A DNA stretch of 51,858 nt from Sandaracinaceae bacterium (GTDB taxonomy: Bacteria > Myxococcota_A > Polyangia > Polyangiales > JAFGIB01). The stretch is from NCBI GenBank assembly GCA_017881055.1, contig JADGRF010000005.1:1-51858 (forward strand). Reading direction: 5' to 3'. Both the position numbers and the translations under genes were made by a program. Below the pieces are notes generated by a model that worked only from the letters and a program-made list of their open reading frames with translations, was not told the origin of the DNA and did not search any database. Positions 17,547-25,913 of the stretch are shown here, piece after piece (the first letter of the stretch is position 1; each line of letters starts with the position of its first letter).

Positions 17547-18455
17547 CTACAGCCAAGCGGAAAGCCCTAGCTGTGCGCGCACGACGAATCCCGACAACGA
17601 GAGGTCGGTGGTGCCCAGGAACAGCGAGGTGTCTTTGCCGGTATCGGTGCCATGTCCCGCGAGGTAGCCGACGCGCAGCTGAGGATCCAGGGACACGCTG
17701 TCTGTGATGAACGCGTGCGCTCCGATGCGCGCGCTGATGCCGTACAGGAGATCCATCTGCGAGGAGATCCGATCGTCGGTCGAAAGCGCTTCGAAGCTGA
17801 AGCTCGCGCCTACGAACAGCGGTGTCCTCGGGAAGAGATAGTCGACTGCGGGCGCAAGTGTGAAATCGGACTGGTGGCTGGTGCCGCTCGACGCGGCCGC
17901 GCTTTGAGTTTGGTACGAGACGCCAAGCTCACCTGACACGATCACGGAATCCGTGACGCCGTAGCCGACGGTGATCGAGCTGGAGTCGAATGTGCCCACG
18001 TCCGTCGTCGATTCGGTGCTTTTCGTCGCGCCGGGTGCAGCTTCCTTCACACTGCGGCTCGCATAGCTCAAGAGGCCGACGCTGAGCCCGAGCTGCGCTT
18101 TGTGGCGAACGCGCTCGACGGCAACGGTCGTCTCCTCGCTCGACGCGGGCACTGCGTGCTCCCAGCCCGTGTACATGGGACGAGCCTGACGTGGCTGGGC
18201 GCTCGCTGGCGCTCCGCTCCCGCGGTCCGCCTCGCCAATGCATTCGCCTTCCGCCGTGCAGCGTTCCCCCACCGAGCAGACGGGATTGCACGCCGAGACG
18301 CACTGCCCCTGCTCGCACACGAAGCCCTTTCGGCACGAGGGATGACAGGCGACGGGCTCCGCGGCAGCCGGCGCAGGCTCGCCTGATGCTTGAGCTTCGG
18401 AACGAGCCGCTATCCCGAGAGCTGCCACGACGATGAACAAGCAAAGCGATCGCAT
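17547..18455 (-). CDS. Outer-membrane beta-barrel protein with N-terminal Cys-rich segment
   Basis: A 302-aa exported protein. A signal peptide (residues 1-22, ending SEAQA) is followed by a Cys-rich segment (CHPSCRKGFVCEQGQCVSAC, then VCSVGERCTAEGEC) at about 37-74, a linker, and from about 120 alternating hydrophobic/polar strands (LGLSVGLLSYAS, ITVGYGVTDSVIVSGELGVS) ending in a hydrophobic residue before Trp-Leu, as in outer-membrane barrels. ATG 18455 was preferred to one at 18482 because it begins the signal peptide. Function unknown; the Cys knot may be periplasmic or surface-exposed. It is convergent with the AbiEii-like remnant. Confidence 0.75.
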   Translation of the reverse strand: MRSLCLFIVVAALGIAARSEAQASGEPAPAAAEPVACHPSCRKGFVCEQGQCVSACNPVCSVGERCTAEGECIGEADRGSGAPASAQPRQARPMYTGWEHAVPASSEETTVAVERVRHKAQLGLSVGLLSYASRSVKEAAPGATKSTESTTDVGTFDSSSITVGYGVTDSVIVSGELGVSYQTQSAAASSGTSHQSDFTLAPAVDYLFPRTPLFVGASFSFEALSTDDRISSQMDLLYGISARIGAHAFITDSVSLDPQLRVGYLAGHGTDTGKDTSLFLGTTDLSLSGFVVRAQLGLSAWL

Positions 18456-18729
18456 TTTCACTGCTCCATGGGCACGCGGCACGCGGCACGGTAAACCGGC
18501 GGCACCTTACGCCGGTTCGTGTGGAAATGCGATGGACAGGAAGTGATCGCGTCAGCTGCGGCCTGCCCACGAGGCGGTGCCGCGGACGTGTGGAGCCATG
18601 CACCGCCGCTGACCTTCGGCTCGATGCGAGCCTCGAACGCAAACCCGGCAACTGCATCGATACGACGACAACGCCGCACTGCGCTTCATCCTTCGCGCCT
18701 CGGCCGGCCTCCAGTCGACGAACTCTCAG

Positions 18730-19173
18730 TCAGTGCGGCCTGCGTATCTCGATCGTCGGGTGCTCGAGCGCCAGGAAATCTCGCTCGTTGAGCGTCCACA
18801 GCACCGTGGCGTGGGCCTTGTCCGCGCACGCGAGAATCTGGGCGTCGTAGGTGCGGCCGCCGGCCACTTGCGCGGGCGGGAGCGTCCGAACCAGGCGCCA
18901 GAGCTCGGTCGCGGTGAGCGGGGCGAGCGTGGCGCCGGCATGGAACGTCTCGTCCAGCACCGCGAGCGCGTCAGCTGGAGACAGCCGATGCGGCGCGGGC
19001 AGCCGCGTCATCACGGAATACGACTCGATCAATGCCGGGCCCGGAACCACGACGCGGGCATGATCGAATGCTCTCTGCAACGAACGCAACGCCGCGCTGT
19101 GCTGCTCGTGCCAACCGAGCACAGCGGCGACGATCACGCTCGTGTCGAAGGCGTGCAACGGCCGCTCAGCCAT
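18730..19173 (-). CDS. vapC: PIN-domain toxin, VapC type
   Basis: Mg-dependent endoribonuclease toxin. The 147-aa protein has the four acidic PIN positions: Asp10 (HAFDTSVIV), Glu50 (ALIESYS), Asp110 (TYDAQILACA) and Asp132 (ERDF). All are present, so it looks intact. The ATG at 19173 overlaps the end of the AbrB-type antitoxin gene by 8 bp, the usual tight coupling. Expression would be controlled by VapB binding to the inverted repeat at the start of vapB. In family members, tRNA or rRNA is the target; which one cannot be read here. Confidence 0.93.
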   Translation of the reverse strand: MAERPLHAFDTSVIVAAVLGWHEQHSAALRSLQRAFDHARVVVPGPALIESYSVMTRLPAPHRLSPADALAVLDETFHAGATLAPLTATELWRLVRTLPPAQVAGGRTYDAQILACADKAHATVLWTLNERDFLALEHPTIEIRRPH

Positions 19174-19426
19174 GGCGCTCGCGCAGGCCGTCTCGCGTAG
19201 CAGTCACGACGTCTTCCGTGAGTGGCTCGCCCGCGCTTTCAGCAACACGCACGGCGCCGCGTCTCACGAGCTTCACCTTGCGCGGCGCCGGCTCGATCTC
19301 GACGCGCCCGTCGCGCACGCGAACCGACAGTGGCTCGCCCGGCACGAGCCCGGCAGCGTCACGGATGCGCTTGGGAATGACGATGCGTCCCGCGACGTCT
19401 ATGGCGATCGGAATGGTAGAATCCAT
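19166..19426 (-). CDS. vapB: AbrB/SpoVT-type antitoxin
   Basis: An 86-aa DNA-binding antitoxin that neutralises VapC. The N-terminal swapped-hairpin motif is clear: MDSTIPIAIDVAGRIVIPKR, then IRDAAGLVPGEPLSVRVRDG. The C-terminal part (about 50-86) would wrap the toxin. ATG 19426 sits inside the inverted repeat ATGGCAG-N5-CTGCCAT, fitting autoregulation. Its last 8 bp overlap vapC. An upstream in-frame extension exists but lacks AbrB features. Convincing module with the PIN gene. Confidence 0.9.
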   Translation of the reverse strand: MDSTIPIAIDVAGRIVIPKRIRDAAGLVPGEPLSVRVRDGRVEIEPAPRKVKLVRRGAVRVAESAGEPLTEDVVTATRDGLRERHG

Positions 19427-19443
19427 GGCAGCTATTCTGCCAT
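19425..19443 (-). promoter_or_regulatory. Candidate VapBC operator
   Basis: Inverted repeat ATGGCAG (19425-19431) / CTGCCAT (19437-19443) with a 5-bp spacer, perfect over 7 bp per arm. It overlaps the vapB start codon, where a VapBC complex would block translation and transcription. Confidence 0.6.
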
Positions 19444-19611
19444 GAAGGGTGCCACGGGGCAAACCAACGCGCGGCCGATCGGTCGCCCTGATCAGTTCGC
19501 CGTACACACGACGCCCGCCGTGTCGCCTCCCGGAAAGTTCGGCCCTACATCCAGCGCGTAGCTGCCGCCCGGCTCTTCGCCAGCGCGCCCCGGCCTCACC
19601 GAGGCTCGGCG

Positions 19612-20814
19612 CTAGACGCGCTCGACGAGCAACGCGTTGGCTTCGCCGCCGCCTATGCACAGCGTGCACAGGCCGCGGCGAGCGCCGCGCTCCTGCATCG
19701 CGTACAGCAGGGTCGTGAGGATGCGCGCGCCCGATGCACCGATCGGATGCCCGAGCGCCACGGCACCTCCGCGCACGTTGACGCGTTCCGGGTCGAGCTT
19801 GGCGAGCTTCGTGCACGCGAGCGCGACTACAGCGAACGCTTCGTTGATCTCGAACAGATCAACGTCTGAAGCCGTCAGCTGCGCCTTCGCCAACGCTTTC
19901 TCGATCGCGAACACCGGCGCGGTCGGAAAACGCACGGGCTCTTGGGCATGATCTGCGTAGCTCACGACACGCGCCAACGGTGACAGGCCGTGTTGCTTCA
20001 CTGCGCGCGCTGACGCGAGCACGACTGCCGCGGCGCCGTCGTCGATCTTGGAAGCGTTCGCCGCCGTGATCGTGCCGTTCGCACGAAACGACGTCTTCAG
20101 CTGTGGGAACTTGTCGAGGTCGCCGCGTCCGGGCTCCTCGTCTTCGCTCACGAGCACATCGCCACGCTTGCTCGCCACGCGCACCGCTGCAATCTCCTGC
20201 GCAGAGCCCCCGGACTTCTGCGCCGCCCGCGCGCGCTCGTACGACCGGCGCGCGAACGCATCCTGCTCGGCGCGGCCGATGCCGAGCTCGCTCGCGCAGC
20301 GCTCGGCCGCCTCGCCCATATGCAGATCCCCGTACGGGTCCCACAGGCCGTCGAGGATCATCGAGTCGAGTAGCTCGCCATGGCCAAGGCGCAGGCCGGC
20401 GCGTGCTTTGGGCACGAGGTACGGTGCGCGGCTCATCGATTCCATCCCGCCTGCCGCCACGAGCTGCGCGTCGCCGAGCAAGAGCGCGCGTACGCCCAGG
20501 ATCACCGCTTCCAAGCCCGAGCCGCACACCTTGCCGACGGTGACAGCTGGCACACTCGCCGGAATGCCCGCTGCCAGCGCCGCTTGCCGCGCAGGCGCTT
20601 GGCCGACGCCCGCGCTGAGCACGTTGCCCATGTACGTCTGCTCGACGACGTCTGCTGAAACGCCTGCCCGCTCGATCGCGGCCCGCAGCGCCGTAGCGCC
20701 GAGAGCCGGCGCGCTGACTTCCGACAGGCTGCCCATGAACGCGCCGATCGGCGTGCGCGCCGCGCTGACGATGAACACGTCTTCTTGCGCGTGATTCGTC
20801 ATCTGGCTCGTCAT
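19612..20814 (-). CDS. Acetyl-CoA C-acetyltransferase (thiolase)
   Basis: Condenses or cleaves acetoacetyl-CoA. The 400-aa protein has the nucleophilic Cys97 (VGKVCGSGLEAV), the HPIGASGARIL loop and the second catalytic Cys near residue 386 (CIGGGEANALLVERV), so the set is complete. Length fits the biosynthetic thiolase family. Start 20814 (MTSQMTNHAQ) is provisional; Met5 is possible. It lies 7 bp after riboflavin synthase and is probably in the same operon. It is a natural partner of the hydroxybutyryl-CoA dehydrogenase 4 kb away. Confidence 0.94.
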   Translation of the reverse strand: MTSQMTNHAQEDVFIVSAARTPIGAFMGSLSEVSAPALGATALRAAIERAGVSADVVEQTYMGNVLSAGVGQAPARQAALAAGIPASVPAVTVGKVCGSGLEAVILGVRALLLGDAQLVAAGGMESMSRAPYLVPKARAGLRLGHGELLDSMILDGLWDPYGDLHMGEAAERCASELGIGRAEQDAFARRSYERARAAQKSGGSAQEIAAVRVASKRGDVLVSEDEEPGRGDLDKFPQLKTSFRANGTITAANASKIDDGAAAVVLASARAVKQHGLSPLARVVSYADHAQEPVRFPTAPVFAIEKALAKAQLTASDVDLFEINEAFAVVALACTKLAKLDPERVNVRGGAVALGHPIGASGARILTTLLYAMQERGARRGLCTLCIGGGEANALLVERV

Positions 20815-20821
20815 CTGTGTC

Positions 20822-21454
20822 TCACACCTTCAGCTCGTGCTCCGAAAGTACACGCTCCACGGTCTCGACGATGGCCACGGTACGCGCATCCAGCTCGACG
20901 TTCACGCGATCGCCGACCCGCTTCTTTGCGAAGCCCGTGACCCGCAGCGTCTCGGGAATTAGGTGCACGTCGAAGCGGCCGCTGCCCTGCGCGTCACGCG
21001 TCACGTTACCCACGGTCAGGCTGGATCCGTCCAGCGCGATGAAGCCCTTGTGCAGAATGAAGCGGAGCCACGCGGCCGGCACACTGAGCGTGAGATCCAG
21101 CTGCGCGCCGTGGTGCTCGCGCGCGACGATCGTGGCCGTCCCGATCACATGACCGAACACGTCGTGACCACCGAGCTCGTCGCCGACCTTGCAGCTGCGT
21201 TCGACGCTGACCTCACGCCCGACCTGCAGCTCGGAGAGCGTGCTGCGCGAGAGCGTCTCGGCCACTGCGTCGAAGCTGGCCACGGTGCCGGCGAGCTCGA
21301 CCACGCTCAGGCACACGCCGTCGATCGAGACGCTCGCGCCGAGCTGTAGGCCGGCGCAAAGCTCGGCCGACAAGCGCACCGACAGGTGCAGCGTGCCGTT
21401 GCGCGGGCTGACGGCCACGACGGGAAACAAGCCGCGGGTGATGCCGCTGTACAT
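20822..21454 (-). CDS. ribE: Riboflavin synthase, alpha subunit
   Basis: Dismutates 6,7-dimethyl-8-ribityllumazine to riboflavin. The 210-aa protein shows two tandem lumazine-binding domains: SIDGVCLSVVEL and ETLSRSTLSEL in the first, GHVIG, then GFIALDGSSLTVG and FDVHLIPETLRVT in the second. It follows the E. coli-type pattern (MYSGITRG at the start; GGHDVFGHVIG instead of GGHLVSGHVDG). A lumazine-binding antenna protein is the alternative reading because of that divergence. The thiolase follows 7 bp downstream. Confidence 0.85.
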   Translation of the reverse strand: MYSGITRGLFPVVAVSPRNGTLHLSVRLSAELCAGLQLGASVSIDGVCLSVVELAGTVASFDAVAETLSRSTLSELQVGREVSVERSCKVGDELGGHDVFGHVIGTATIVAREHHGAQLDLTLSVPAAWLRFILHKGFIALDGSSLTVGNVTRDAQGSGRFDVHLIPETLRVTGFAKKRVGDRVNVELDARTVAIVETVERVLSEHELKV

Positions 21455-21473
21455 GCGCGATCAGCCTAGCACA

Positions 21474-23156
21474 TCACGACCAGAGCCAGTCCTGGCCGAA
21501 CACGATCACGGCGACCGCGACCAGCGCGTTCGTGACGGCATGCGCGATCACGGCGTCGGACGTGCGCCCACGCAGCCGCTGCGCAAACGCGTACGCGACG
21601 CCCGCGGCCGTGCCGGCCAGCCAGGCCGCACCGTGAAAGCCGTGCGGGTAACCGAATGCCAGTGAGGAAACGACCACGGCGAGCGGCGTCCACGTGGTCT
21701 TCGGGACTTCGAGAAAATCCGCGTCGATCAAGCGCCGCAGGAGAAATGCGCGGAAGGCCAGCTCTTCGGCGATCGGCACCGTGATCGTAGAACCAATGGC
21801 GTGCAGCCCGAGCCACAGCCACTGTCTCGTGGGTGGAAGCTCGGCGAGCTGCGCACGTGCAGTGGCAAGGGTGTCGGCGTCGGGGTGGGGCACGAGCAGG
21901 ATCCACAGGCCGAACACCAAGACGCCAATCACGGGTGCGTGCCAGCTCGGCGGCCAGCTCGGCTTCGGCAAGTGCTGGCGGTTCACGTACAGCGCGATCA
22001 GCACGGCGACGATCCGCAGGCCGTACAGATGATCGAAGCCGGAGCTGACCAGGCCCGTCACCATCATCGTGCCGAGCAGCGCCAGCAGCGGAGCAAGATA
22101 CGTCGCCGTCGGGTTCCAGGTTGGATCGCCGGAGTGATCGCGGCTCGCGCGCGGCGTGCGCGAGAAGAACGCGGAGCGCTGCGTGAACGCGATCATCGAC
22201 AGCGCGACCGCCACGAAGAACAGCCAGCCGGCTTTGGAATGGAACCCCGAGAGCGCGATCTCGGGCGACAGGTGCACACCCACCGCGATCAAGAGCGCGA
22301 TGCGCAGCGCGTTGCCGACCCAGACCAGCGTGATCGCCAGCGGGATCAGGAGCAGCGCGCGCGGGAAGCGCAGCTGCTGACGCGCGCTCACCAGGTACAG
22401 CACCGTGAACACGGAGATGAGACCGATGCCCTCGAGGCCCGAGCAGACCGGCGCGACCTGCACGAAGAAGTCGCCCACGCCGAGAATCGAGTCCTTCGGC
22501 GCGTACACGATGTTGCCGCGCGCGAACGGGTAGATCAGCCAATACACCGACGTCAGCGTGAGCGCGCGCAGGCTCTCGAACAGCGAGCCGCTGGCGATAC
22601 CCGCGAGCCACGCCAGCACACCCACGAGCGCGCCTCCGAGCAGCACCCCGAACGTGCGCCGCAAAAGCGGGAGCACCGCGCCGATGGGCACCGCTGCCGC
22701 CATCAGCGGCAGGACCGTCGCCAGAAACAGCGCGAGCCAGCCGATCATCCATGGCACGGGCAGCGAGCCCTCGGTCTTTGGCAGCAGCGTGAGCGCGCGC
22801 GTGAGCATGAACAGGCCCGCGTAGCCGGCGAGGTTGACCAGCACGCAGGGCAGGAGCGGCGCGCGCTGGCCATGTGTCAGCACGAGCGCGCTCGCGTCGG
22901 CGCGCAGGCGCTCGCCCGCGAGCACGTACACGCTCGCGGCCATCACCACCAAGAGCGGCGCCGCGATGCCCAGGTACCCGAACACGCCCGAGACGCCAGC
23001 GCGCATCACCAGCGGCCGCGCGTCGAAGGACAGGCTGATCCACAGATACTCGCCGAGCAGAAGGCCGAGCAAGCCCAGCCAACGCGTCGTGGGCGCGCGC
23101 GCACCTGCCGAGCTGCGTGCGGGGATGCTGGAACCTGAACCTTCGCGTTCGGACAC
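21474..23156 (-). CDS. xrtE: Exosortase E / CAAX-type (CPBP) protease fusion
   Basis: A 560-aa multi-spanning membrane protein with two enzyme modules. The exosortase half has Cys238 (PVCSGLEGIG), Arg285 (NALRIALLI) and His306 (FHSKAGWLF), the three catalytic positions. The C-terminal half has the CPBP motifs EELAFR (464-469), FHGAAW (507-512) and HAVTN (539-543). This fused arrangement is that of the VPEID-CTERM sorting system (exosortase E/protease). It would cleave and anchor proteins bearing a short C-terminal sorting tail; none is visible in this window. ATG 23156 is the start. Divergent from the SDR at 23270. Confidence 0.88.
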   Translation of the reverse strand: MSEREGSGSSIPARSSAGARAPTTRWLGLLGLLLGEYLWISLSFDARPLVMRAGVSGVFGYLGIAAPLLVVMAASVYVLAGERLRADASALVLTHGQRAPLLPCVLVNLAGYAGLFMLTRALTLLPKTEGSLPVPWMIGWLALFLATVLPLMAAAVPIGAVLPLLRRTFGVLLGGALVGVLAWLAGIASGSLFESLRALTLTSVYWLIYPFARGNIVYAPKDSILGVGDFFVQVAPVCSGLEGIGLISVFTVLYLVSARQQLRFPRALLLIPLAITLVWVGNALRIALLIAVGVHLSPEIALSGFHSKAGWLFFVAVALSMIAFTQRSAFFSRTPRASRDHSGDPTWNPTATYLAPLLALLGTMMVTGLVSSGFDHLYGLRIVAVLIALYVNRQHLPKPSWPPSWHAPVIGVLVFGLWILLVPHPDADTLATARAQLAELPPTRQWLWLGLHAIGSTITVPIAEELAFRAFLLRRLIDADFLEVPKTTWTPLAVVVSSLAFGYPHGFHGAAWLAGTAAGVAYAFAQRLRGRTSDAVIAHAVTNALVAVAVIVFGQDWLWS

Positions 23157-23215
23157 GACCTAGCCAGGATAGGCGCTCCGGGGCCGGGCACCAAGTCCCG
23201 CGCTGTTGACAGGCG

Positions 23216-23244
23216 TGTAAGTAGTGGGTAGCGTGCCACGCGTC
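23216..23244 (+). promoter_or_regulatory. Candidate sigma-70-type promoter of the SDR gene
   Basis: Perfect TTGACA at 23216-23221, 17-bp spacer, TAGCGT at 23239-23244 (three matches to TATAAT). A start near 23251 would give a leader of about 20 bases to the ATG at 23270. Confidence 0.45.
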
Positions 23245-23269
23245 GCATTCGGCACCAGGGCGAGGAACC

Positions 23270-24040
23270 ATGAAGGATCTGTTTTCGGTTCGGGGCAAAG
23301 TGGCGTTGGTCACCGGTGGCAGCCGCGGCATCGGCTACATGATCGCGCGCGGCTACGTCGAGAATGGCGTGAAGACCTACATCACGGCGCGCAAGGCGGA
23401 GGCGTGCGTGGCCGCGGCCAAGGAGCTGTCGGCGTACGGCGAGTGCATCGCGATTCCGTCGGACGTCTCGAACCCGGAAGCCGTCACGGCGCTGGCGCGC
23501 GAGATTGCAACGCGCGAGCCGAAGCTGCACATCCTCGTGAACAACGCGGGCGCCAACTGGGCGACGCCGATCGACGAGTACCCCGAGGCCGGCTGGGACA
23601 AGGTGCACGACGTCAACCTGAAGGCGGTCTTCTTCTTGACCCAAGCTCTGCTTCCGCAGCTGCGAGCTGCAGGCACGCACCCCGACCCCGCGCGCGTGAT
23701 CAACATCGGCTCGATCGACGGCTTGCACGTGCCCGGCCTCGAGACGTACGCGTACTCGTCGAGCAAGGCCGGCGTGCATCACCTCACGCGCGTGCTGGCG
23801 CGCCGTCTCGCAGGCGAGCACATCACGGTCAACGCGATCGCGCCCGGTCCATTCGAGAGCAAGATGATGGAGCAGACGCTCAAGGCGTTCGGTGATTACA
23901 TCAAGCAGAGCTGCCCGCGTGGTCGCATCGGCGAGCCCGAGGACATGGCAGGCGTCGCGATCTACCTCGCCTCGCGTGCCGGCGCGTACGTGACGGGCGC
24001 CGTGATCCCCGTCGACGGCGGCATCGCGACGACCGTTTGA
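23270..24040 (+). CDS. SDR-family oxidoreductase, RhlG-like (second copy)
   Basis: A 256-aa NAD(P)-dependent reductase of the RhlG subgroup. TGGSRGIG lies at residues 15-22, NNAG at 91-94, Ser148, Tyr162 and Lys166 form the catalytic set, and the tail ITVNAIAPGPFESKM-YLASRAGAYVTGA-VDGG is as in Pseudomonas RhlG. GAGG lies about seven bases before ATG 23270. It is a paralogue of the SDR at 1035, with shared runs such as PIDEYPE-GWDKV and RVINIGSI. Probably 3-oxoacyl reduction for lipid or polyketide building blocks; the substrate is unknown. Confidence 0.92.
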   Translation: MKDLFSVRGKVALVTGGSRGIGYMIARGYVENGVKTYITARKAEACVAAAKELSAYGECIAIPSDVSNPEAVTALAREIATREPKLHILVNNAGANWATPIDEYPEAGWDKVHDVNLKAVFFLTQALLPQLRAAGTHPDPARVINIGSIDGLHVPGLETYAYSSSKAGVHHLTRVLARRLAGEHITVNAIAPGPFESKMMEQTLKAFGDYIKQSCPRGRIGEPEDMAGVAIYLASRAGAYVTGAVIPVDGGIATTV

Positions 24041-24071
24041 GCTCGCACGCGCACAGCGCGCACAGCGACCA

Positions 24072-24584
24072 TCAACGACTGCGTGCCACGAACCAACGCG
24101 AGACGTCGCGCTGCGCGACCAAGCGCGCTCCGTTCCAGACGCGGCGATCGGCGTGGTCGAAGTCGATGCCCTTGCCCGAGCAGCGCTCGAGCCAGTGCAT
24201 CGTCTCGTGCACCACCAGAAGGCGCCGGTGATCTTCGGGCTGCAAGCTCGAGATCACGAGTAGCGGTACGTGTCGGCCGTCGATCACGTTGTACGGGAAC
24301 GTGCTCTGGCTCTGCTGCGTGTTGCACGCGTAGAGATTTCCGCCGGCATGCACCGGCTTACGCCCGCACAGCTTGGTGAACTCGGTCGGCTCCGTCACGA
24401 CCACGTGCACGCGACCGAGCTCTTCGTCGCAGGTCGGTGCCCAAGGCAGGCCCGCGATGCGCCACGCGTAGACGGCAGCTTCGATCGACGTGCGATCTTC
24501 GGCGTCCGGCAAGTGAGCTGCTGGCGGCAGCGCCGCCGTGCAACCGCAGATCAGCAGGAGTAGGGAGATCAGCAGGTACTTCAC
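24072..24584 (-). CDS. Lipoprotein with HExxH motif, putative metalloprotease
   Basis: A 170-aa exported lipoprotein. The GTG start at 24584 begins a classical signal peptide (MKYLLISLLLLICGC) with Cys15 as the lipid-bearing residue. The hallmark is HETMH at 126-130, a zincin-type site; Asp143 or His144 in DFDHAD could be the third ligand. Four further Cys (52, 73, 87, 135) suggest disulfides. No larger protease domain is visible and it is very short, so an inactive or small peptidase is possible. Alternatively GTG at 24602. The SDR gene converges on its 3' end 31 bp away. Confidence 0.65.
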   Translation of the reverse strand: MKYLLISLLLLICGCTAALPPAAHLPDAEDRTSIEAAVYAWRIAGLPWAPTCDEELGRVHVVVTEPTEFTKLCGRKPVHAGGNLYACNTQQSQSTFPYNVIDGRHVPLLVISSLQPEDHRRLLVVHETMHWLERCSGKGIDFDHADRRVWNGARLVAQRDVSRWFVARSR

Positions 24585-24768
24585 TGGGCTCTCACTAGCC
24601 ACTCTGCATCGGCGCTCGCGCCCGCGCCAGGCGTTCCACGAAACACGCGTCTACTTCGCCGCTTCGTGCGCGACAGGCACGCTGGCTCGCCCACGTGCGC
24701 CTACGGTGTTTTCCGGGCGTTTATGCGCGCGACTTACCAAGGCCACGCACACGTGTGCGCATGCGGGC

Positions 24769-25800
24769 TCAGCGCGCTGGCTCGCCACGCTGGGCCAGCG
24801 CGACGGCGTCCAGGATCACTTCGCGCAAGCTGCCGAGGTCGCGCACGCCTTCCAGCTCGCGCTCACCGCGTGCGAGCACATCGTCGAGCGCGCGACCGAC
24901 TTGCTCGGCGCTCGGCGTGGTGCCGAGCAGCACGCGCTCGAGCGCAGCTGGACACATGCGATCCTGAAAGAAGTCGCCCGCCAAGCGCAGCGCGCGCAGC
25001 TTGCCGGACGAATCTAGAGCTGCGCCCGCGCTCACGAAGCCGATCGCCTCTTCGCGGGGTGTAGACCATGCCAGCGCGGCATCGTCAGTGTCTGCAGTCG
25101 AGGCCGCCAGCTCCGGCAGCTCGTGGCAGCTGATCGGGTCTGCCGCGCCGAGCTCCAGCGCATAGCCCGCCGCGTAGCCTTCCGCCAGCTTCTCCACGAG
25201 CGTGCGCCCGCGTGCCGTCACGCAGGTCTCCGCCAACGTGATCACGGTCTTGCCGCGCAACGGATCATCGAGCCTAGCGGGGTATCCGATTGCAGCTGAC
25301 GCGGGTAGGTAGCTGGCCCGCTCGGCGATGAAGAATTCCAAGAGCACTCGCCCGTCGGCGCGCGCGTCCCAGCCCACGAACGCGGCCGGTCGGGTGTCGA
25401 CCGTCAGAAAGTCGCGTCCGAAGTAGTGGGCCGCCGCCCCGGCAAGGCGCAGACCGGCCAGCGCGCCGCGCACGTTGCGATTGAGAATGCGCAGCTTAGG
25501 ACAGCTCATCAGCACCGAGCGCTCGTGCAAGCCGAGCGCCACGTACACCACGCCCTCGCTGGCTTGCACGGTGATGCCGCCGGTCGCTCGCCGCAGCACG
25601 GTACTCTGCTCACGCGCGGCAGGTGTCAGCGCATCCGCGGCGCGTTGATGCGCCCCGAGAACCAGCGCGTCGCCGCGCAGGGTGGCCCCGTAGAGCGCCA
25701 CCGGTGCGTCGGCGCGGGTGGTCTCCCAAAGGGCCACGCCCCGGGCCAACGCCTGCGCGGGCGTCACCGCGTCTTCGATCCATGTGCGGCATGAACGCAT
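24769..25800 (-). CDS. Lipoate-protein ligase A-like protein, probable catalytic-Lys loss
   Basis: A 343-aa protein of the BPL/LPL fold. RRATGGITVQ echoes the RR-GGG motif of LplA, and ILNRNVRGALAGLRLAG with HYFGRDFLTVD matches the middle of LplA-like proteins. The expected Lys after the Arg (RK-x-G in E. coli LplA) appears as TRPAAFVGWD, so Lys is replaced by Pro if the alignment is right, which argues against adenylate-transfer chemistry. ATG 25800 was chosen; the frame opens further at 25896 without family features. Its role is uncertain: inactive ligase homologue or another acyl-binding protein. Confidence 0.6.
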   Translation of the reverse strand: MRSCRTWIEDAVTPAQALARGVALWETTRADAPVALYGATLRGDALVLGAHQRAADALTPAAREQSTVLRRATGGITVQASEGVVYVALGLHERSVLMSCPKLRILNRNVRGALAGLRLAGAAAHYFGRDFLTVDTRPAAFVGWDARADGRVLLEFFIAERASYLPASAAIGYPARLDDPLRGKTVITLAETCVTARGRTLVEKLAEGYAAGYALELGAADPISCHELPELAASTADTDDAALAWSTPREEAIGFVSAGAALDSSGKLRALRLAGDFFQDRMCPAALERVLLGTTPSAEQVGRALDDVLARGERELEGVRDLGSLREVILDAVALAQRGEPAR

Positions 25801-25849
25801 GGGGACTCCCGGCCCGCCTTCCCGTCTTCCCGCCTCGACCGTAGACCAG

Positions 25850-25878
25850 TTGACGCAGGGCGTCTGTAGTCTTAAGAG
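25850..25878 (+). promoter_or_regulatory. Weak candidate promoter of the glutaredoxin fusion
   Basis: TTGACG at 25850-25855, 17-bp spacer, TAAGAG at 25873-25878. The -10 match is poor. A start near 25885 would leave about 29 bases to the ATG at 25914. Confidence 0.3.
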
Positions 25879-25913
25879 CAAGGCTCGATTCGACAACCTC
25901 AGGAACGAACACG

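Noticed and set aside
21801..23138. Long plus-strand open frame (445 aa) rich in Arg, Gln and His
   Set aside because: It lies antisense to the exosortase/protease gene, whose catalytic motifs are intact. The composition is that of a GC-rich shadow.
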